A stretch of 64,000 bases of DNA from Reichenbachiella versicolor (GCF_003171675.1 NZ_QFZQ01000001.1:558001-622000), one strand, 5' to 3'. Numbered from the stretch's first letter, positions 37,913 to 48,284 are shown. Translations and numbers: made by a program. The notes: generated from the sequence alone by a model not told the origin.

Positions 37913-40207
37913 ATGACTAGTAAACTTTTATTATTTGCAAGTGCGATGGTGTGCAGTACCTTTTCACTGCTAGCCAAGGACTATCATGTCAATAATCAGG
38001 CTAAATCGTCTGATGAAACGGGCTCTCTTGAGCATCCCTATTTAACGATCAGTGATGCTTCCGCAGTAATGGTTGCAGGGGATATCTGCTATATTCATGA
38101 AGGTGTTTATCGAGAAACTATCGATCCTATAAATTCTGGGACATCAGGAAATCCAATTATTTATGCTGCCTATGGGGATGATAATGTGATTGTAACAGCT
38201 ACAGATTCTTTATCGGTTGATTTACAAGAAGTAGATGTAAACATTTACGAAGCTAAGGTGGAAATGGATCTTGGAGATAGGAATATGGTCTATCTCAATG
38301 GAGAAAAAATGCAGATAGCTCGTTGGCCAAATGACAAGGATGGAGACCCATTCACGATTGATGCTATTAAGATCAATCAGAAAGGGACTTTTTCGTCATT
38401 TTACAGTCCTGATATTCCTAATAAAGCATGGACAGGCGCATATCTTTATTATTTAGGAGCACATAGTGGATGTAGTTTGCAAGAGGAGATTACCAGTTTT
38501 GGAGGAGGTACTGTTAGATTTAATGAGTTATCGACTCTTTGGCCATCAGGTACTCACAATCCAGCTAGATTTGAAAATAAGCACTACGGAACTTTCTATA
38601 TCTACAATTCAATTCATGCACTAGATACTTTAAACGAGTGGTACTATGGTGATGGGAAGTTGAGTCTTTATTTGAACAGAGAACAGATTAAAGATGCTAC
38701 CATCGAGTATGCTAAACGAACAGCTACTGCGACTATCGATAAAGACTACATTGTTTTAGAAGGCTTAAATTTCTTTGGAGCAGGTGTATATGTGAAAGGT
38801 GATAATTTCAAGATTACAGAATGTCGTGTGAAACAAGGTTCTAATATGCTATTGGTTCCTAGACAAAGTAGTGGTAAATCAAATGCTGTAGGTAGTGATG
38901 CAGCTATTTCTATCCTTTCCAATGCTAATAATGCAACGATAGAAAAATGTATTGTAGAATACGGAGATACCAATGGTATAATGACAAGTGGTAACTCTTC
39001 TGGTCATGTGATCAATAATAATATAGTTAGGTATTTTGATTTTATAGGAAACCACTCTACACCAGTAAGGTTGACCAGTCCTACTACCCACTTTAGTAAT
39101 AACACAGTTAAGTATGCGGGGCGAGATGGGAGTAGAATGTCTGGGGAGAATAGTCGATTTTCATACAATGACGTATCACATGCATTGAAGATTTGCTCTG
39201 ATGGTGGATTATTTTATATCACTGGGAGTAGTACTGATAAAGATATTGAATTAGATCATAACTGGTTCTACGAGGCATATTCTCCAGAATCATACTCTGG
39301 GCTAAAGGCTAATGGAATTTATTTGGACAATAATTCAGGGGGGTACGATGTGCATCATAATGTGGTTTGGAGAACACAGTGGAGAGCAGTACAGATGAAT
39401 TGGACTGCAGTTTACAATAATATTCACAACAATACTTTTTGGGATGTAGGAGAGGGGCAGGAAACTTTTGGTTGTTGGATTCCTTGTAAGACTAAAGATC
39501 CTTCAGGGAATTGTTTAGAGAGGCACGACGTCAGAGACAATGTGATATATAACAATTTATCTGATGTTAGAACTTGGTGGTTATCTGTAGATGGTAGTTT
39601 CACAGAAGATGAAACACTTGATAATGATTTTCAAAACAACTTTCAAAGTTCTTTATCGCCATTTGAGAACTTTGAAGAACAAAATTTTATGCTTAAAAGT
39701 GGGTCATCCATGGTTGATAAAGGAAAGATTATTTCTGGAGTCAATGATGGTACTAAGTTGCATCATGCAATGAGTGATGTAAGTGAAAAATATACAGGGG
39801 CTGCTCCAGATATAGGAGCTTATGAAGTAGGAGGTGTGAACTGGAAGCCGGGTAGTTCTCTGACTTATGAAGAGTTTGTTTGGGATGACAATGGAGTCGA
39901 GCTTAAATTTGATACAATAGCTCATCCAGAAGTATCAGAGCCTACTGCTATCAGTCAGACTAGTGGGGCCACTATTGAGGTGTATCCAAATCCATTGGAA
40001 AATGGAACTGACTTAACAATTAAATCATCTGATCCTATATTAGAAATAGTAGTGAGGGATATTAATGGTAGAGAATTAGAAAAGGTTAATCCTTCTGATT
40101 TTCAAACAAGTCAAGTTTCACTCTTGACACCAGACTATACAGGCATTGCTTTGGTTTCAGTTTCTACCATCAAAGGTGTTGAAATTATTAAGCTACTTAT
40201 GAAGTAG
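37913..40207 (+). CDS. Secreted right-handed beta-helix protein with T9SS tail
   Basis: This 764-residue protein starts with a signal peptide (LLLFASAMVCSTFSLLAK). Near the start it has the DUF1565/beta-helix-type opening HPYLTISDASAVMVAGD .. YIHEGVYRETI. The middle carries many short parallel-beta-helix rungs with Asn/Gly ladders (NNATIEKCIVEYGDTNG, NIHNNTFWDV). The end has a T9SS tail (VYPNPLENGTDLTI .. IKLLMK). Such proteins are often polysaccharide lyases or hydrolases, but I cannot place it in a CAZy family from memory. A paralogue lies at 48776-51220. Confidence 0.85.
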   Translation: MTSKLLLFASAMVCSTFSLLAKDYHVNNQAKSSDETGSLEHPYLTISDASAVMVAGDICYIHEGVYRETIDPINSGTSGNPIIYAAYGDDNVIVTATDSLSVDLQEVDVNIYEAKVEMDLGDRNMVYLNGEKMQIARWPNDKDGDPFTIDAIKINQKGTFSSFYSPDIPNKAWTGAYLYYLGAHSGCSLQEEITSFGGGTVRFNELSTLWPSGTHNPARFENKHYGTFYIYNSIHALDTLNEWYYGDGKLSLYLNREQIKDATIEYAKRTATATIDKDYIVLEGLNFFGAGVYVKGDNFKITECRVKQGSNMLLVPRQSSGKSNAVGSDAAISILSNANNATIEKCIVEYGDTNGIMTSGNSSGHVINNNIVRYFDFIGNHSTPVRLTSPTTHFSNNTVKYAGRDGSRMSGENSRFSYNDVSHALKICSDGGLFYITGSSTDKDIELDHNWFYEAYSPESYSGLKANGIYLDNNSGGYDVHHNVVWRTQWRAVQMNWTAVYNNIHNNTFWDVGEGQETFGCWIPCKTKDPSGNCLERHDVRDNVIYNNLSDVRTWWLSVDGSFTEDETLDNDFQNNFQSSLSPFENFEEQNFMLKSGSSMVDKGKIISGVNDGTKLHHAMSDVSEKYTGAAPDIGAYEVGGVNWKPGSSLTYEEFVWDDNGVELKFDTIAHPEVSEPTAISQTSGATIEVYPNPLENGTDLTIKSSDPILEIVVRDINGRELEKVNPSDFQTSQVSLLTPDYTGIALVSVSTIKGVEIIKLLMK

Positions 40208-40235
40208 TCTGCTTGACTTTCGAAGTATTTAGTTA

Positions 40236-40273
40236 ATGCAAACCCTCTTGATGTAGCCAAGAGGGTTTGCATT
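40236..40273 (+). terminator. Intrinsic terminator after the beta-helix gene
   Basis: A perfect 13-bp stem GCAAACCCTCTTG / CAAGAGGGTTTGC with a 7-nt loop lies about 30 bp after the stop codon and is followed by ATTT. It also lies just 3' of the leftward threonine aldolase gene, so it may serve both. Confidence 0.85.
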
Positions 40274-40303
40274 TAATAGATATAGGGAAGTATGTAAGTT
40301 ATA

Positions 40304-41329
40304 TTAAACCAAAGAATCTCGGAGTTTTAATAACATGTCGTCGTTGAAATCCATATGAGTTACTAATCGGATTTCATTTTTACCATAAGGTAAAGCCTTA
40401 ATGCCCTTGGCATTCCAGTCTCTAAGAAGCTCATGAATAGATACCTTAGGGTCAATTGATAAAATGACAATGTTCGTACCAGCGGCCAATATGTTGTCAA
40501 TATATCCTTTGTCCTCAAAGATGTTTGCAAGTTCGTTTGCTCTTTTATGGTCTATATCAAGTCGCTTGATATTTTTATTCAATGCATAAATAGCAGCAGC
40601 AGCTAAATATCCTACTTGGCGCATGCCACCTCCCATAACTTTCCTGAGTCGTCTTGCTCTAGCTATAGTACCTTTCTTTCCTAATAGTGCTGCTCCCATC
40701 GGAGCTCCTAACCCTTTGGAAAAGCAGACCATGATAGTATCGAAGCAAGACCCAATTTCAGTAGGGTCAACACCTGATTTTACTATAGCATTGAATACTC
40801 TAGCACCATCAAGGTGCATTTTGATATTGTTTTCCTTAGCAATCTGGGAGATTTGCTTCATGCTATCAATATCATATAAAGATCCACCTCCTTTGGTCAC
40901 TGTATGTTCCAAAGCAATCATGGTAGTTCTATTATATGTGATATCAACAGGGTTAATATTTTCAGTAATATCAAGAGGGCTCATACGTCCATGATCCCCT
41001 TCTAGAGATCGCATCGAAACTTGAGAGTTGAAGGCTGTACTTCCTCCTTCATATAAATAAATATAGGAGTTGCGATCAACAATCATTTCTTCACCAGGGT
41101 TGGTGTTAATATTGATTGCAATTTGATTGGCCATGGTTCCAGACGGACAGAAAAGAGCCGCCTCATGTCCGAAAATGCCAGCTACCTTCTTTTCAAGTTC
41201 TGCTACAGTAGGATCTTCACCTAGTACATCATCACCAACTTTAGCCAACATCATGTGTTCCAACATGCCAATTGAAGGCTTAGTTACTGAGTCGTTTCTC
41301 AAATCAATAATCATCTCTTTCTTGCTCAT
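40304..41329 (-). CDS. ltaE: Low-specificity threonine aldolase
   Basis: This 341-residue protein is a full-length PLP fold type I enzyme. It shows RNDSVTKPSIGML at the start, DDVLGEDPTVAELE, FCPSGTMANQI (about 60-70), the Asp-bearing HLDGARVFNA (about 172) and the PLP Lys in CFSKGLGAPMG (about 205). It cleaves threonine to glycine and acetaldehyde in the cytoplasm. The gene stands alone between the beta-helix gene and the plsC-era pair. The symbol rests on strong similarity to the LtaE family. Confidence 0.93.
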   Translation of the reverse strand: MSKKEMIIDLRNDSVTKPSIGMLEHMMLAKVGDDVLGEDPTVAELEKKVAGIFGHEAALFCPSGTMANQIAININTNPGEEMIVDRNSYIYLYEGGSTAFNSQVSMRSLEGDHGRMSPLDITENINPVDITYNRTTMIALEHTVTKGGGSLYDIDSMKQISQIAKENNIKMHLDGARVFNAIVKSGVDPTEIGSCFDTIMVCFSKGLGAPMGAALLGKKGTIARARRLRKVMGGGMRQVGYLAAAAIYALNKNIKRLDIDHKRANELANIFEDKGYIDNILAAGTNIVILSIDPKVSIHELLRDWNAKGIKALPYGKNEIRLVTHMDFNDDMLLKLRDSLV

Positions 41330-41455
41330 TCCCTTTCTTTGACTTTGCTTTTTTGAATTCGAGAAAGTTATACAGAATCAAAGGAAATCAAAACTTGATT
41401 ATATCCTATCTTAATTTTTTTATATAAGAATACAAGTAGACAACTATGTCTGATA

Positions 41456-42256
41456 TCATTGATCTTTTTGATTCAACTTATCAATTCCGTTTTGAATAAT
41501 TTGATAAACGTCATCTTGAAAATCTTGAAGGTTTTCCAATGAATATTTTGACGGCTCTATAGGTTGATGAACAATGATTCTACATTTAGACCTGAAAAAT
41601 CTAAATGATTTGTCATCAGGGAACATATGCCAGTTATCACCAAAAGAAACTGGAATGAGAGGGGTTCCAGTTTCTACAGCCATTCTAAACGGGCCCTCTT
41701 TAAAAGGAGCCATCGTAGGAATGTTTTTTGATTTTATCCCACCTTCAGGGAAAATCCCCAGCGAAAATCCTGATTTTAAAGCATCTACTGCTCTTTTATA
41801 AGTAGCATATCGTTCTCTCATCGATGACCTATCAACTGTGATGTGAAACCTTTTGAACATGTATCCAAAGATTGGGACTTTGCCTATCGAAAGTTTACCT
41901 ACAAATTGAATTGGTACAGGCATCAATGGCATAATGGCTATGTCTAAATAAGAAAAATGGTTTCCACAAAATAGGTAGTTTTTAGTTCTATCAATTTTGT
42001 GTTCATATTTGATATTAACAGGGACTCCGATCATTGGGAAGAAAAATTTCGCCCAATAATGGTTTATCCGTAGTCCGAATTTATCTAGTTTAAACTTGTC
42101 AGCGATGACGAAAAGAGGAAAGAGCATTAGGAAAGTTATAATCCAAAAGAGACCCGCATAGATCATATAGATCGTATTCAAGATTTTGAAGACTAGTGTT
42201 CGCTTGTACCAAGTTTGTTTTCTCCCCAGAGAAAATGTTGTAGAGTTGCTTGACAT
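41456..42256 (-). CDS. plsC: 1-acyl-glycerol-3-phosphate acyltransferase (PlsC-like)
   Basis: This 266-residue protein has a hydrophobic N-terminal region (about 25-52, likely a membrane anchor), the NHxxxxD acyltransferase motif (NHFSYLD, His about 100, Asp about 105), the second motif GIFPEGGIKSK (about 168-178) and VPIQFVGK. It should acylate lysophosphatidate to phosphatidate at the inner membrane, although other LPLAT substrates cannot be ruled out. It starts 35 bp from the end of era and is probably cotranscribed with it. Confidence 0.9.
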   Translation of the reverse strand: MSSNSTTFSLGRKQTWYKRTLVFKILNTIYMIYAGLFWIITFLMLFPLFVIADKFKLDKFGLRINHYWAKFFFPMIGVPVNIKYEHKIDRTKNYLFCGNHFSYLDIAIMPLMPVPIQFVGKLSIGKVPIFGYMFKRFHITVDRSSMRERYATYKRAVDALKSGFSLGIFPEGGIKSKNIPTMAPFKEGPFRMAVETGTPLIPVSFGDNWHMFPDDKSFRFFRSKCRIIVHQPIEPSKYSLENLQDFQDDVYQIIQNGIDKLNQKDQ

Positions 42257-42291
42257 GAATTGGGTAGTAAGATTTGGGTAAATTAGGAGTG

Positions 42292-43179
42292 TTAGTTCTT
42301 ATATCCGAATTTTTTGAGGAGCTTGTCTTTTTTTCTCCAGTCTTGTTCCACTTTTACAAAAGTTTCTAGATGCACTTGCTTCCCAAAAAAGGCTTCCATT
42401 TGTTTTCGAGCTCCAATGCCTACCGCTTTAATTGATTCACCACCCTTACCTATAATAATTCCTTTTTGGGATTTCCTCTCTACATATATTTCAGCTCTCA
42501 TTCTGATGATACTATCATCTTCTTTGAATTCTGAAATTTCGACCTCCGTACTGTAAGGTACTTCTTGTTGATAATGTTTGAATATTTGTTCTCTGATCAT
42601 TTCTGAAGCGAAAAATCGCTCAGGTTTATCAGTTAAAGTATCGTTTGGAAAATATGGCGGGTGGACAGGTAGTATTTCTAGTATGCGATCAAAAAGCTTA
42701 TTAGTATTATCTTTTTCTAAAGCTGAAACAGACATGATTTCAGCTTCTGGGTAGAGCAATTGCCAATAGTCAATTTTATCTTTTAAACGAGATCCTTTAT
42801 TTAAATCGGTTTTATTAATGATTACAAGAGTAGGAGTGTTAGAAGCTAGTATTTTTTCTAGTAGTTCTTCCTCTTCTTGTTTTTCCATTAAATCTATTAC
42901 ATAGAGGATAAGGTCTGCATCTTCCAATGATGAACTTACAAAACTCATCATTGATTTTTGTAAGTTGTATTTAGGGTTTAGGATCCCAGGAGTGTCTGAA
43001 TATACTATTTGGAAATTTTCACTACTCAAGATCCCCATTATTCTATGTCGGGTTGTTTGAGCTTTAGAAGTAATTATTGATAAATTCTCTCCCACTAATG
43101 CATTCATTAATGTTGACTTACCCGCATTAGGTTTTCCAATGATGCTAACGAAACCTGATTTAAACTCTGTGTTACCCAT
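42292..43179 (-). CDS. era: GTPase Era
   Basis: From the ATG at 43179 (the upstream one at 43239 would add 20 residues) the protein is about 295 residues. G1 is GKPNAGKST (about 15), then switch regions with TRHRI, G3 DTPG in YSDTPGILNP, and G4 NKTD. The C-terminal KH domain has the GxxG loop (IIGKGGESIKA, about 250) and basic ending. Era binds 16S rRNA near its 3' end and acts in small-subunit assembly. The gene reads leftward into plsC. The start choice is by family comparison. Confidence 0.93.
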   Translation of the reverse strand: MGNTEFKSGFVSIIGKPNAGKSTLMNALVGENLSIITSKAQTTRHRIMGILSSENFQIVYSDTPGILNPKYNLQKSMMSFVSSSLEDADLILYVIDLMEKQEEEELLEKILASNTPTLVIINKTDLNKGSRLKDKIDYWQLLYPEAEIMSVSALEKDNTNKLFDRILEILPVHPPYFPNDTLTDKPERFFASEMIREQIFKHYQQEVPYSTEVEISEFKEDDSIIRMRAEIYVERKSQKGIIIGKGGESIKAVGIGARKQMEAFFGKQVHLETFVKVEQDWRKKDKLLKKFGYKN

Positions 43180-43340
43180 ATGTAAATTTATTTTACAAAG
43201 GTACTTGTTTTTAAGTAATGAGTCTTCTACTTTTGCCATCCAATTCAGAAACAGAGTAACAGAGAATTGGACAAATCAGAAAAAGTTCTGATATCGTAAA
43301 CGGAGTAATGAACTGAATTTAATTACGGTGAAAATTATAT

Positions 43341-43413
<73 letters not shown>

Positions 43414-43423
43414 CTAAAATGTG

Positions 43424-43455
43424 AAAAGGTCGGTACGAAAGTGCTGACCTTTTTT
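43424..43455 (+). terminator. Intrinsic terminator after the tRNA
   Basis: AAAAGGTC pairs with GACCTTTT around an inner GGTAC / GTGCT stem with a GAAA loop (two G-T pairs), followed by a T-run. It begins 11 bp after the tRNA end. Confidence 0.85.
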
Positions 43456-43738
43456 GTTTACGGTACTAACAGTTCTAGTCGTGTAGTAAGGGAGACTGAC
43501 CTTGGCTTATCTCTAAAGTCAAGGTCAGTAGTATATTTCGACTAACTAACATTTACGAAGAGGAGACCATTTATTTTTGAAATGACCATCTTTTTTAAAA
43601 AATCTTTTTCTTGAAGGGGCTTTAGTATTATACCACTTATCTCATTCTTCTATTGAGCGATGTGAGGAAATGAAAATCTTTCCAAATATTGGTGAGATTA
43701 GTATGAAATTTGAAAACTATAATGTCTAACTAGCAAAT

Positions 43739-45850
43739 CTATTTTTCAATTACTATTCTTTGATAATTAGTGTTTATTTTAAGCATATATACTCCGTTAG
43801 ACAAGTTTGATACATCCAATACGAAATCTGCTTTATTAGGTAATGCTGAAAGTTTTTTAATGCCTAAAGCATCATAAATGACTACTTTTTGATCAATAGC
43901 ATTTGGCAAAGTAATCAAACCATTTGCAGGGTTAGGGTAAGCTAAAGTTTGGTGTTTAGTAAAAGAAATATTTGTTATCTCATCACTATTATCGACATCA
44001 TCATCTTTAATCTCCTCATCTTTTACTTTTTTCACAATGAGAGTTTTGTCTTGATCTGCCTCTCCCATGTCAAAATTACCCTGTAGACTTTCGAATTCAT
44101 CTAAATCTATAGAGTAGCTTAGTGTTTCTGGTAATACACTTGGATAAGTTACTTGTCCAAGTTCATTGGTAAAAGTAGTGCCATAATCGACTAATAATAC
44201 TTTAGCATTTTTTAAAGGGCTGTTTTGTTCGTCAGTAACAGTAATTACCAGCTTTTTACCCAAAGGTTCTAAGACTATGTTTTCTGTTCTTACAGAGGTT
44301 GATGTGGTGATCTCTTCTTCTACGGTGGAATAACCTTTTTTACTCACTTTGTAATTCCATGTGGAGTTATTAGTGGTATTATTAGCAACTGTTCGACCTT
44401 CTTCATCCGTTAGGTCAAGTTCCCAAGGGGGCATTGTTACCAGAGCATCTGCTAAGGGGTTAACCCCATCAGTTACTATAAAAGTTATGTCTGGTTGATT
44501 AATGATATTGGCTCGATATTCATTTCTTGTTTCTGCTAAGCCTTCAAAAGGGATTTCTTTATTTTTGTTTTCATACCAGTGATTGAAAATAAAATCAGCT
44601 GTTGTTACTGTATTTGGTAGTTCGAAAGTCTTAACACCGTTAAAACTATAAAAACAGTCATCCTCAAGAACTGTTAAATTTAGGCAATTGCTTAAATCTA
44701 TATCAATGAGTTTATTATTTAGAAATGCATCTGTTTGGATTTCTGACAGACTTGTTGCTTCGGTCAAATCAAAAAATATCAATGGATTATTTCTAAAGGC
44801 ATTTGCACCTATTACCTGAAAAGTCGATGGGATCTTGAGAGATAATATATTTTGATTCCCCATAGACCCAAACCAAGAAGTATTAGCTCGAATGCCTGGA
44901 TATGAGCTTATTGTTCTTTTTATTTTTTCACCATTCAGTTCTTCAGGAAAAATAATGTCAGTATATATACCATCATATTTCGCTCCGTAAAGTGTATTGT
45001 TTCTAATATCTAAATCATCATCTTCGTTAATAGTATGAGAAACAAGAGCACCGTACATCATATCAAAATCGGTAATAGCTATATTTCCATCAACAGTATT
45101 ACCATTAACATCTATCCATCTTTTAAAATTTTCATGAGTTATTTCAGGTAACATAAATGAGGTTAAGGAAGGATTTTCTTTAAAAGCTCCTTCTCTAATT
45201 ATCACCAAAGCATGGCAATCACTGAAATCTAGAGTAGATAATTTGTTTTTGTAAAATGCTCGAAAACCAATAGAATTAAGGTTTACACAGTTTTCAAAGT
45301 TTAGAGTTTCTATATCATTGTCATTGAACGCATTAAAGCCTATTCTTTTCAGCGTAGTACAATCTTTAAAGCTAACACTTGATATGCTGTTTCTTGTAAA
45401 GGCATTATTACCTATCAGGCTTAGGTTAGGGTGATTTTCTAGTTTTAAAACAGTTATATTGTTATTTGCAAAAGACCGATCTCTTACAGTTTTTAGGTTT
45501 GGGTATTTTGTTAGATCTAGCGTACTGATTGCATTATTATAGAATGCATTGTCGCCGATATATTTAATAGTTGAAGGAAGTTCAATACTGGTAATTCCTT
45601 TTCCTCCAAAAATAAGGGTCTGTCCAATTTGTTTATCTAAAATACCGGTTACGGTTTGTCCATCTATTACATCAGGTATAATGATGTCTTTAATGGAGAA
45701 ATCATAAGAGCAGCTTTCAATATAACCATAGGGGGTCATTTCTATGTCATCATCAGTTAGTGTATACTGCTGTGCTAGAGAAGTCCTTGCGTTAAAAAGA
45801 AAAAATATTGCAGTGAATAGGATTGAGAAAAGTCTAATTAGTATTTGCAT
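43739..45850 (-). CDS. Secreted leucine-rich-repeat (LRR_5) protein with T9SS tail
   Basis: This 703-residue protein starts with a signal peptide (LFSILFTAIFFLFNARTSLAQ). Residues about 60-230 and 335-420 hold BspA/LRR_5-type repeats of about 23 residues, such as LNSIGFRAFYKNKLSTLDFSDC (in pieces). Residues about 475-590 show CarboxypepD_reg-like beta domains (FIVTDGVNPLADALVTM, LVITVTDEQNSPLKNAKVLL). The end is a T9SS tail (AYPNPANGLITL .. YQRIVIEK). It is probably a cell-surface binding protein. Its DUF285-type relative at 4449-5432 is lipid-anchored instead. Confidence 0.88.
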   Translation of the reverse strand: MQILIRLFSILFTAIFFLFNARTSLAQQYTLTDDDIEMTPYGYIESCSYDFSIKDIIIPDVIDGQTVTGILDKQIGQTLIFGGKGITSIELPSTIKYIGDNAFYNNAISTLDLTKYPNLKTVRDRSFANNNITVLKLENHPNLSLIGNNAFTRNSISSVSFKDCTTLKRIGFNAFNDNDIETLNFENCVNLNSIGFRAFYKNKLSTLDFSDCHALVIIREGAFKENPSLTSFMLPEITHENFKRWIDVNGNTVDGNIAITDFDMMYGALVSHTINEDDDLDIRNNTLYGAKYDGIYTDIIFPEELNGEKIKRTISSYPGIRANTSWFGSMGNQNILSLKIPSTFQVIGANAFRNNPLIFFDLTEATSLSEIQTDAFLNNKLIDIDLSNCLNLTVLEDDCFYSFNGVKTFELPNTVTTADFIFNHWYENKNKEIPFEGLAETRNEYRANIINQPDITFIVTDGVNPLADALVTMPPWELDLTDEEGRTVANNTTNNSTWNYKVSKKGYSTVEEEITTSTSVRTENIVLEPLGKKLVITVTDEQNSPLKNAKVLLVDYGTTFTNELGQVTYPSVLPETLSYSIDLDEFESLQGNFDMGEADQDKTLIVKKVKDEEIKDDDVDNSDEITNISFTKHQTLAYPNPANGLITLPNAIDQKVVIYDALGIKKLSALPNKADFVLDVSNLSNGVYMLKINTNYQRIVIEK

Positions 45851-46235
45851 TGTTTGGCTTTGATTAAATATGATATTACATATGGTATATAGTAATATTT
45901 AAAGAAATTAAATTTCAGCCCGAATCTCTTTTAAAAAACACAAAACTCCAACTTCTTGAATATGAATATTATTCCGAAAGGATTGGATATTAAATATTGC
46001 TTGATTTTTTGTAGAGGATTAGATTTTAACAATGAAAGCTAGATTATCAACCTAAACGACAGCTTAATTCATTTTCTTAGTTAATAGAAGGAGAAGGTTT
46101 TTTCTAATAAATATTGTTTGAAGCTGTAGAAAAAGGTGTTTATAAGGTAAGTAAGAGTTGACTTATAGGGTGTGATAAGTGAATTCTGCTTGATTTATCT
46201 AGAAATGACGACTTTCTGACTATACCTTTTAATGA
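45851..46235. other. Intergenic region with no recognised gene
   Basis: AT-rich DNA upstream of the LRR_5 gene and downstream of the UbiB kinase gene. I see no RNA gene or extended repeat other than the terminator hairpin that follows. Confidence 0.5.
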
Positions 46236-46303
46236 AAAAGAGGCTGTCTCAAAAGTCCGAAATACAATTGTTTTTTTGTGTTTCAGGCTTTTGACACAGC
46301 TTC
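46236..46303 (-). terminator. Imperfect hairpin terminator of the AGGCTGTC type
   Basis: GAGGCTGTCTCAAAAG (46240-46255) pairs imperfectly with CTTTTGACACAGCTTC (46288-46303). Read on the minus strand it is followed by a run of T, so it fits a terminator for the UbiB kinase gene ending at 46306. It shares the AGGCTGTC..AAAAG arm with the hairpin at 22078-22154. Confidence 0.72.
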
Positions 46304-46305
46304 AA

Positions 46306-47628
46306 TTAATATTGTTCAGTTAATTTCAAGAAACTTGATTTATTGGTTTTGATCTTTACTTTTAGATTGTTGAGGATATTGTAGAGTCCAAAGAAAGTTC
46401 TATTGAAGTAAATGAAATGTCTGCTTCCCCTTGCCTGTAGTTTTTTCAATTCAGGATCTTTAGAAATTATTTCTCCCATTTGATATATCTCCTCAAAAAA
46501 GGCATTGTCACTGAAATCAAATTCATCATAATTAATAGGTCTTGCAACAAGTCTTATTAGATCAACAAACATATTGGTAACCAGCTTTTCCTCTTTCTCA
46601 GAATCAGAAGGTAGAATTATTTCTAACTCTTGAAATAATTCTCTTACTTGTTTCTCGTCGTCTAAAACTTCGTGTTTAGCCAATTTAAAATAAGGTTCAT
46701 AAAAATCAGAAGGCACATGTTTTACACATCCAAAGTCAATCACTCCAAGTCTGTTACTTTCATTTATAATATAGTTACCAGGATGCGGGTCTGCATTCAT
46801 CATCTTGAGATGGTGAATTTGATACATGTAAAAATCCCATAGGGTTTGACCGATCAATTGCCTCGCTTCCAACGAATGCTCACTTTTCATCCATTCTCCT
46901 AGAGGTACTCCACTAAGCCAAGTCATCGTTAAGACTTGTTTGCCACTGTGCTGAGGTAAGTATTGAGGAAATTCTACATTAGGAACATTTTTACATAGTT
47001 TCGCAAATTCTAGAGATTGTTTGAGTTCGAGCTCATAATCTGCCTCTTCTAATAGTTTTTCTTCTACCTCCTTAAGATAAGGATCGATATCCTTAGCAGA
47101 TACTTTCATCAAACTCAAAGCAAAAGGTTTAGCTAGTTTTAAATCACTTTTAATACTGTCTCCTACGCCAGGGTATTGAACTTTAACTGCTACTTCTTCA
47201 CCGTTCAGTTTCGCCTTGTGCACCTGTCCCATTGATGCAGCGTTGCTTGCTTTAGAAGAAAACGAATCAAATATTTCATTTGGGTAGTTCCCCAGATTAC
47301 TCATGATAGTTTTTTTTACCAATGGATAAGATAATGGTGGGGCACTATACTGAGCCATTGTAAACTTATCCGAATATGCCTTAGGAAGAACATTTTGATC
47401 CATGCTAAGCAGCTGTGCCATTTTTAGAGCACTTCCTTTCAATTCGCTTAATGAACTATAAATATCCTTGGCATTGTCTTTATCAAGTTCTTCCTGATCT
47501 ACTGATCCATTGATCATTGCCTTAGCGTAATGCTTGGCATAATTCCCACCTACTTTGGCTCCCGTAGTGATAAATTTGCCAGCACGGCGTACCTTTCCTA
47601 TTGGAATTCTATCTAATTCTTCGCTCAT
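46306..47628 (-). CDS. AarF/UbiB/ABC1-family kinase-like protein
   Basis: This 440-residue protein has the UbiB/ABC1 layout. It contains the KxGQ-like ALKMAQLLSMD (about 66) and AAxAS-type ASMGQVHKAKL (about 131), the Lys-bearing VAVKVQYPG, the catalytic MNADPHPGNYII (about 275) and the metal-binding VIDFGCVKH (about 295). Members support ubiquinone or other lipid pathways; here the actual role is not known because Bacteroidota mostly use menaquinone. Its start overlaps the end of the TetR-like gene by one base. Confidence 0.88.
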   Translation of the reverse strand: MSEELDRIPIGKVRRAGKFITTGAKVGGNYAKHYAKAMINGSVDQEELDKDNAKDIYSSLSELKGSALKMAQLLSMDQNVLPKAYSDKFTMAQYSAPPLSYPLVKKTIMSNLGNYPNEIFDSFSSKASNAASMGQVHKAKLNGEEVAVKVQYPGVGDSIKSDLKLAKPFALSLMKVSAKDIDPYLKEVEEKLLEEADYELELKQSLEFAKLCKNVPNVEFPQYLPQHSGKQVLTMTWLSGVPLGEWMKSEHSLEARQLIGQTLWDFYMYQIHHLKMMNADPHPGNYIINESNRLGVIDFGCVKHVPSDFYEPYFKLAKHEVLDDEKQVRELFQELEIILPSDSEKEEKLVTNMFVDLIRLVARPINYDEFDFSDNAFFEEIYQMGEIISKDPELKKLQARGSRHFIYFNRTFFGLYNILNNLKVKIKTNKSSFLKLTEQY

Positions 47629-48284
47629 TATGCTGGTACTTTATTAAAACCTAACTTTTGTAAAAAGAACTTTCCTAGGTCTAGAACTGAATCTAACGCT
47701 GGAATTTGCCCAAGGTCGAAAAGGGTTCTTGTAGATTTTTCAATATAAGCATCGGTATCCTTGGTATCTGTGGAATTGTCTTTAGCCCAAAAATAGATAA
47801 CAGATATACTATGTTTCCAAAGGACTTTAGAATAAGTAGATGAAGCAAAGCGTTGGCCTCTTTCAGGAATAAAGCTAGGAGGTTTGACCCAGTTTAGATC
47901 GGCCTTGTCAAGTACCTTTAATGTTTTAAGTAAGAATTTAGGCATAGGATTTTTTGTCTTATGCAATAATCTATACTGAATGTAAGAACGATCTGACTTG
48001 ATCACCTCTTCTAAAGTGTAAAGAAAAGAAAGGTGTTTTTCTCGATCAGTCATATTTTCGAACTCAGGATCTTTGTCCAATACATTAATAACCTTATGAT
48101 AATAATCTTCCCATAGAGAAGATTCTACTGTATCTATTGATCCGAAGTGCTCATAAAATTCAGCTTCCGTTATTTTTAGATAAGTTGTAAAGACGCGAAC
48201 ATTATCTGGAAAATCAGAGGTATCTAATAAGTAATTCTGATAACCTTTTTGAATAGCAGATTTAGTTATTTTCTTTTTAGCCAT
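47628..48284 (-). CDS. TetR-family-like regulator paired with UbiB kinase
   Basis: This 218-residue protein starts with a TetR-type helix-turn-helix (AIQKGYQNYLLDTSDFPDNVRVFTTYLKITEAEFYEHFGS, in pieces), although the first helices are atypical. The rest is helical with a C-terminal domain I recall as COQ9/TetR_C-like. It overlaps the UbiB kinase gene, and this pairing is common in Bacteroidota. It may regulate the pair or act as a lipid-binding partner of the kinase, as COQ9 does. It leads the two-gene operon. Confidence 0.75.
   Translation of the reverse strand: MAKKKITKSAIQKGYQNYLLDTSDFPDNVRVFTTYLKITEAEFYEHFGSIDTVESSLWEDYYHKVINVLDKDPEFENMTDREKHLSFLYTLEEVIKSDRSYIQYRLLHKTKNPMPKFLLKTLKVLDKADLNWVKPPSFIPERGQRFASSTYSKVLWKHSISVIYFWAKDNSTDTKDTDAYIEKSTRTLFDLGQIPALDSVLDLGKFFLQKLGFNKVPA

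Noticed and set aside
37913-40207. Assignment to alginate or chondroitin lyase family PL6
   Set aside because: The beta-helix rungs are similar in kind, but I could not align a PL6 catalytic Lys/Arg motif with confidence.
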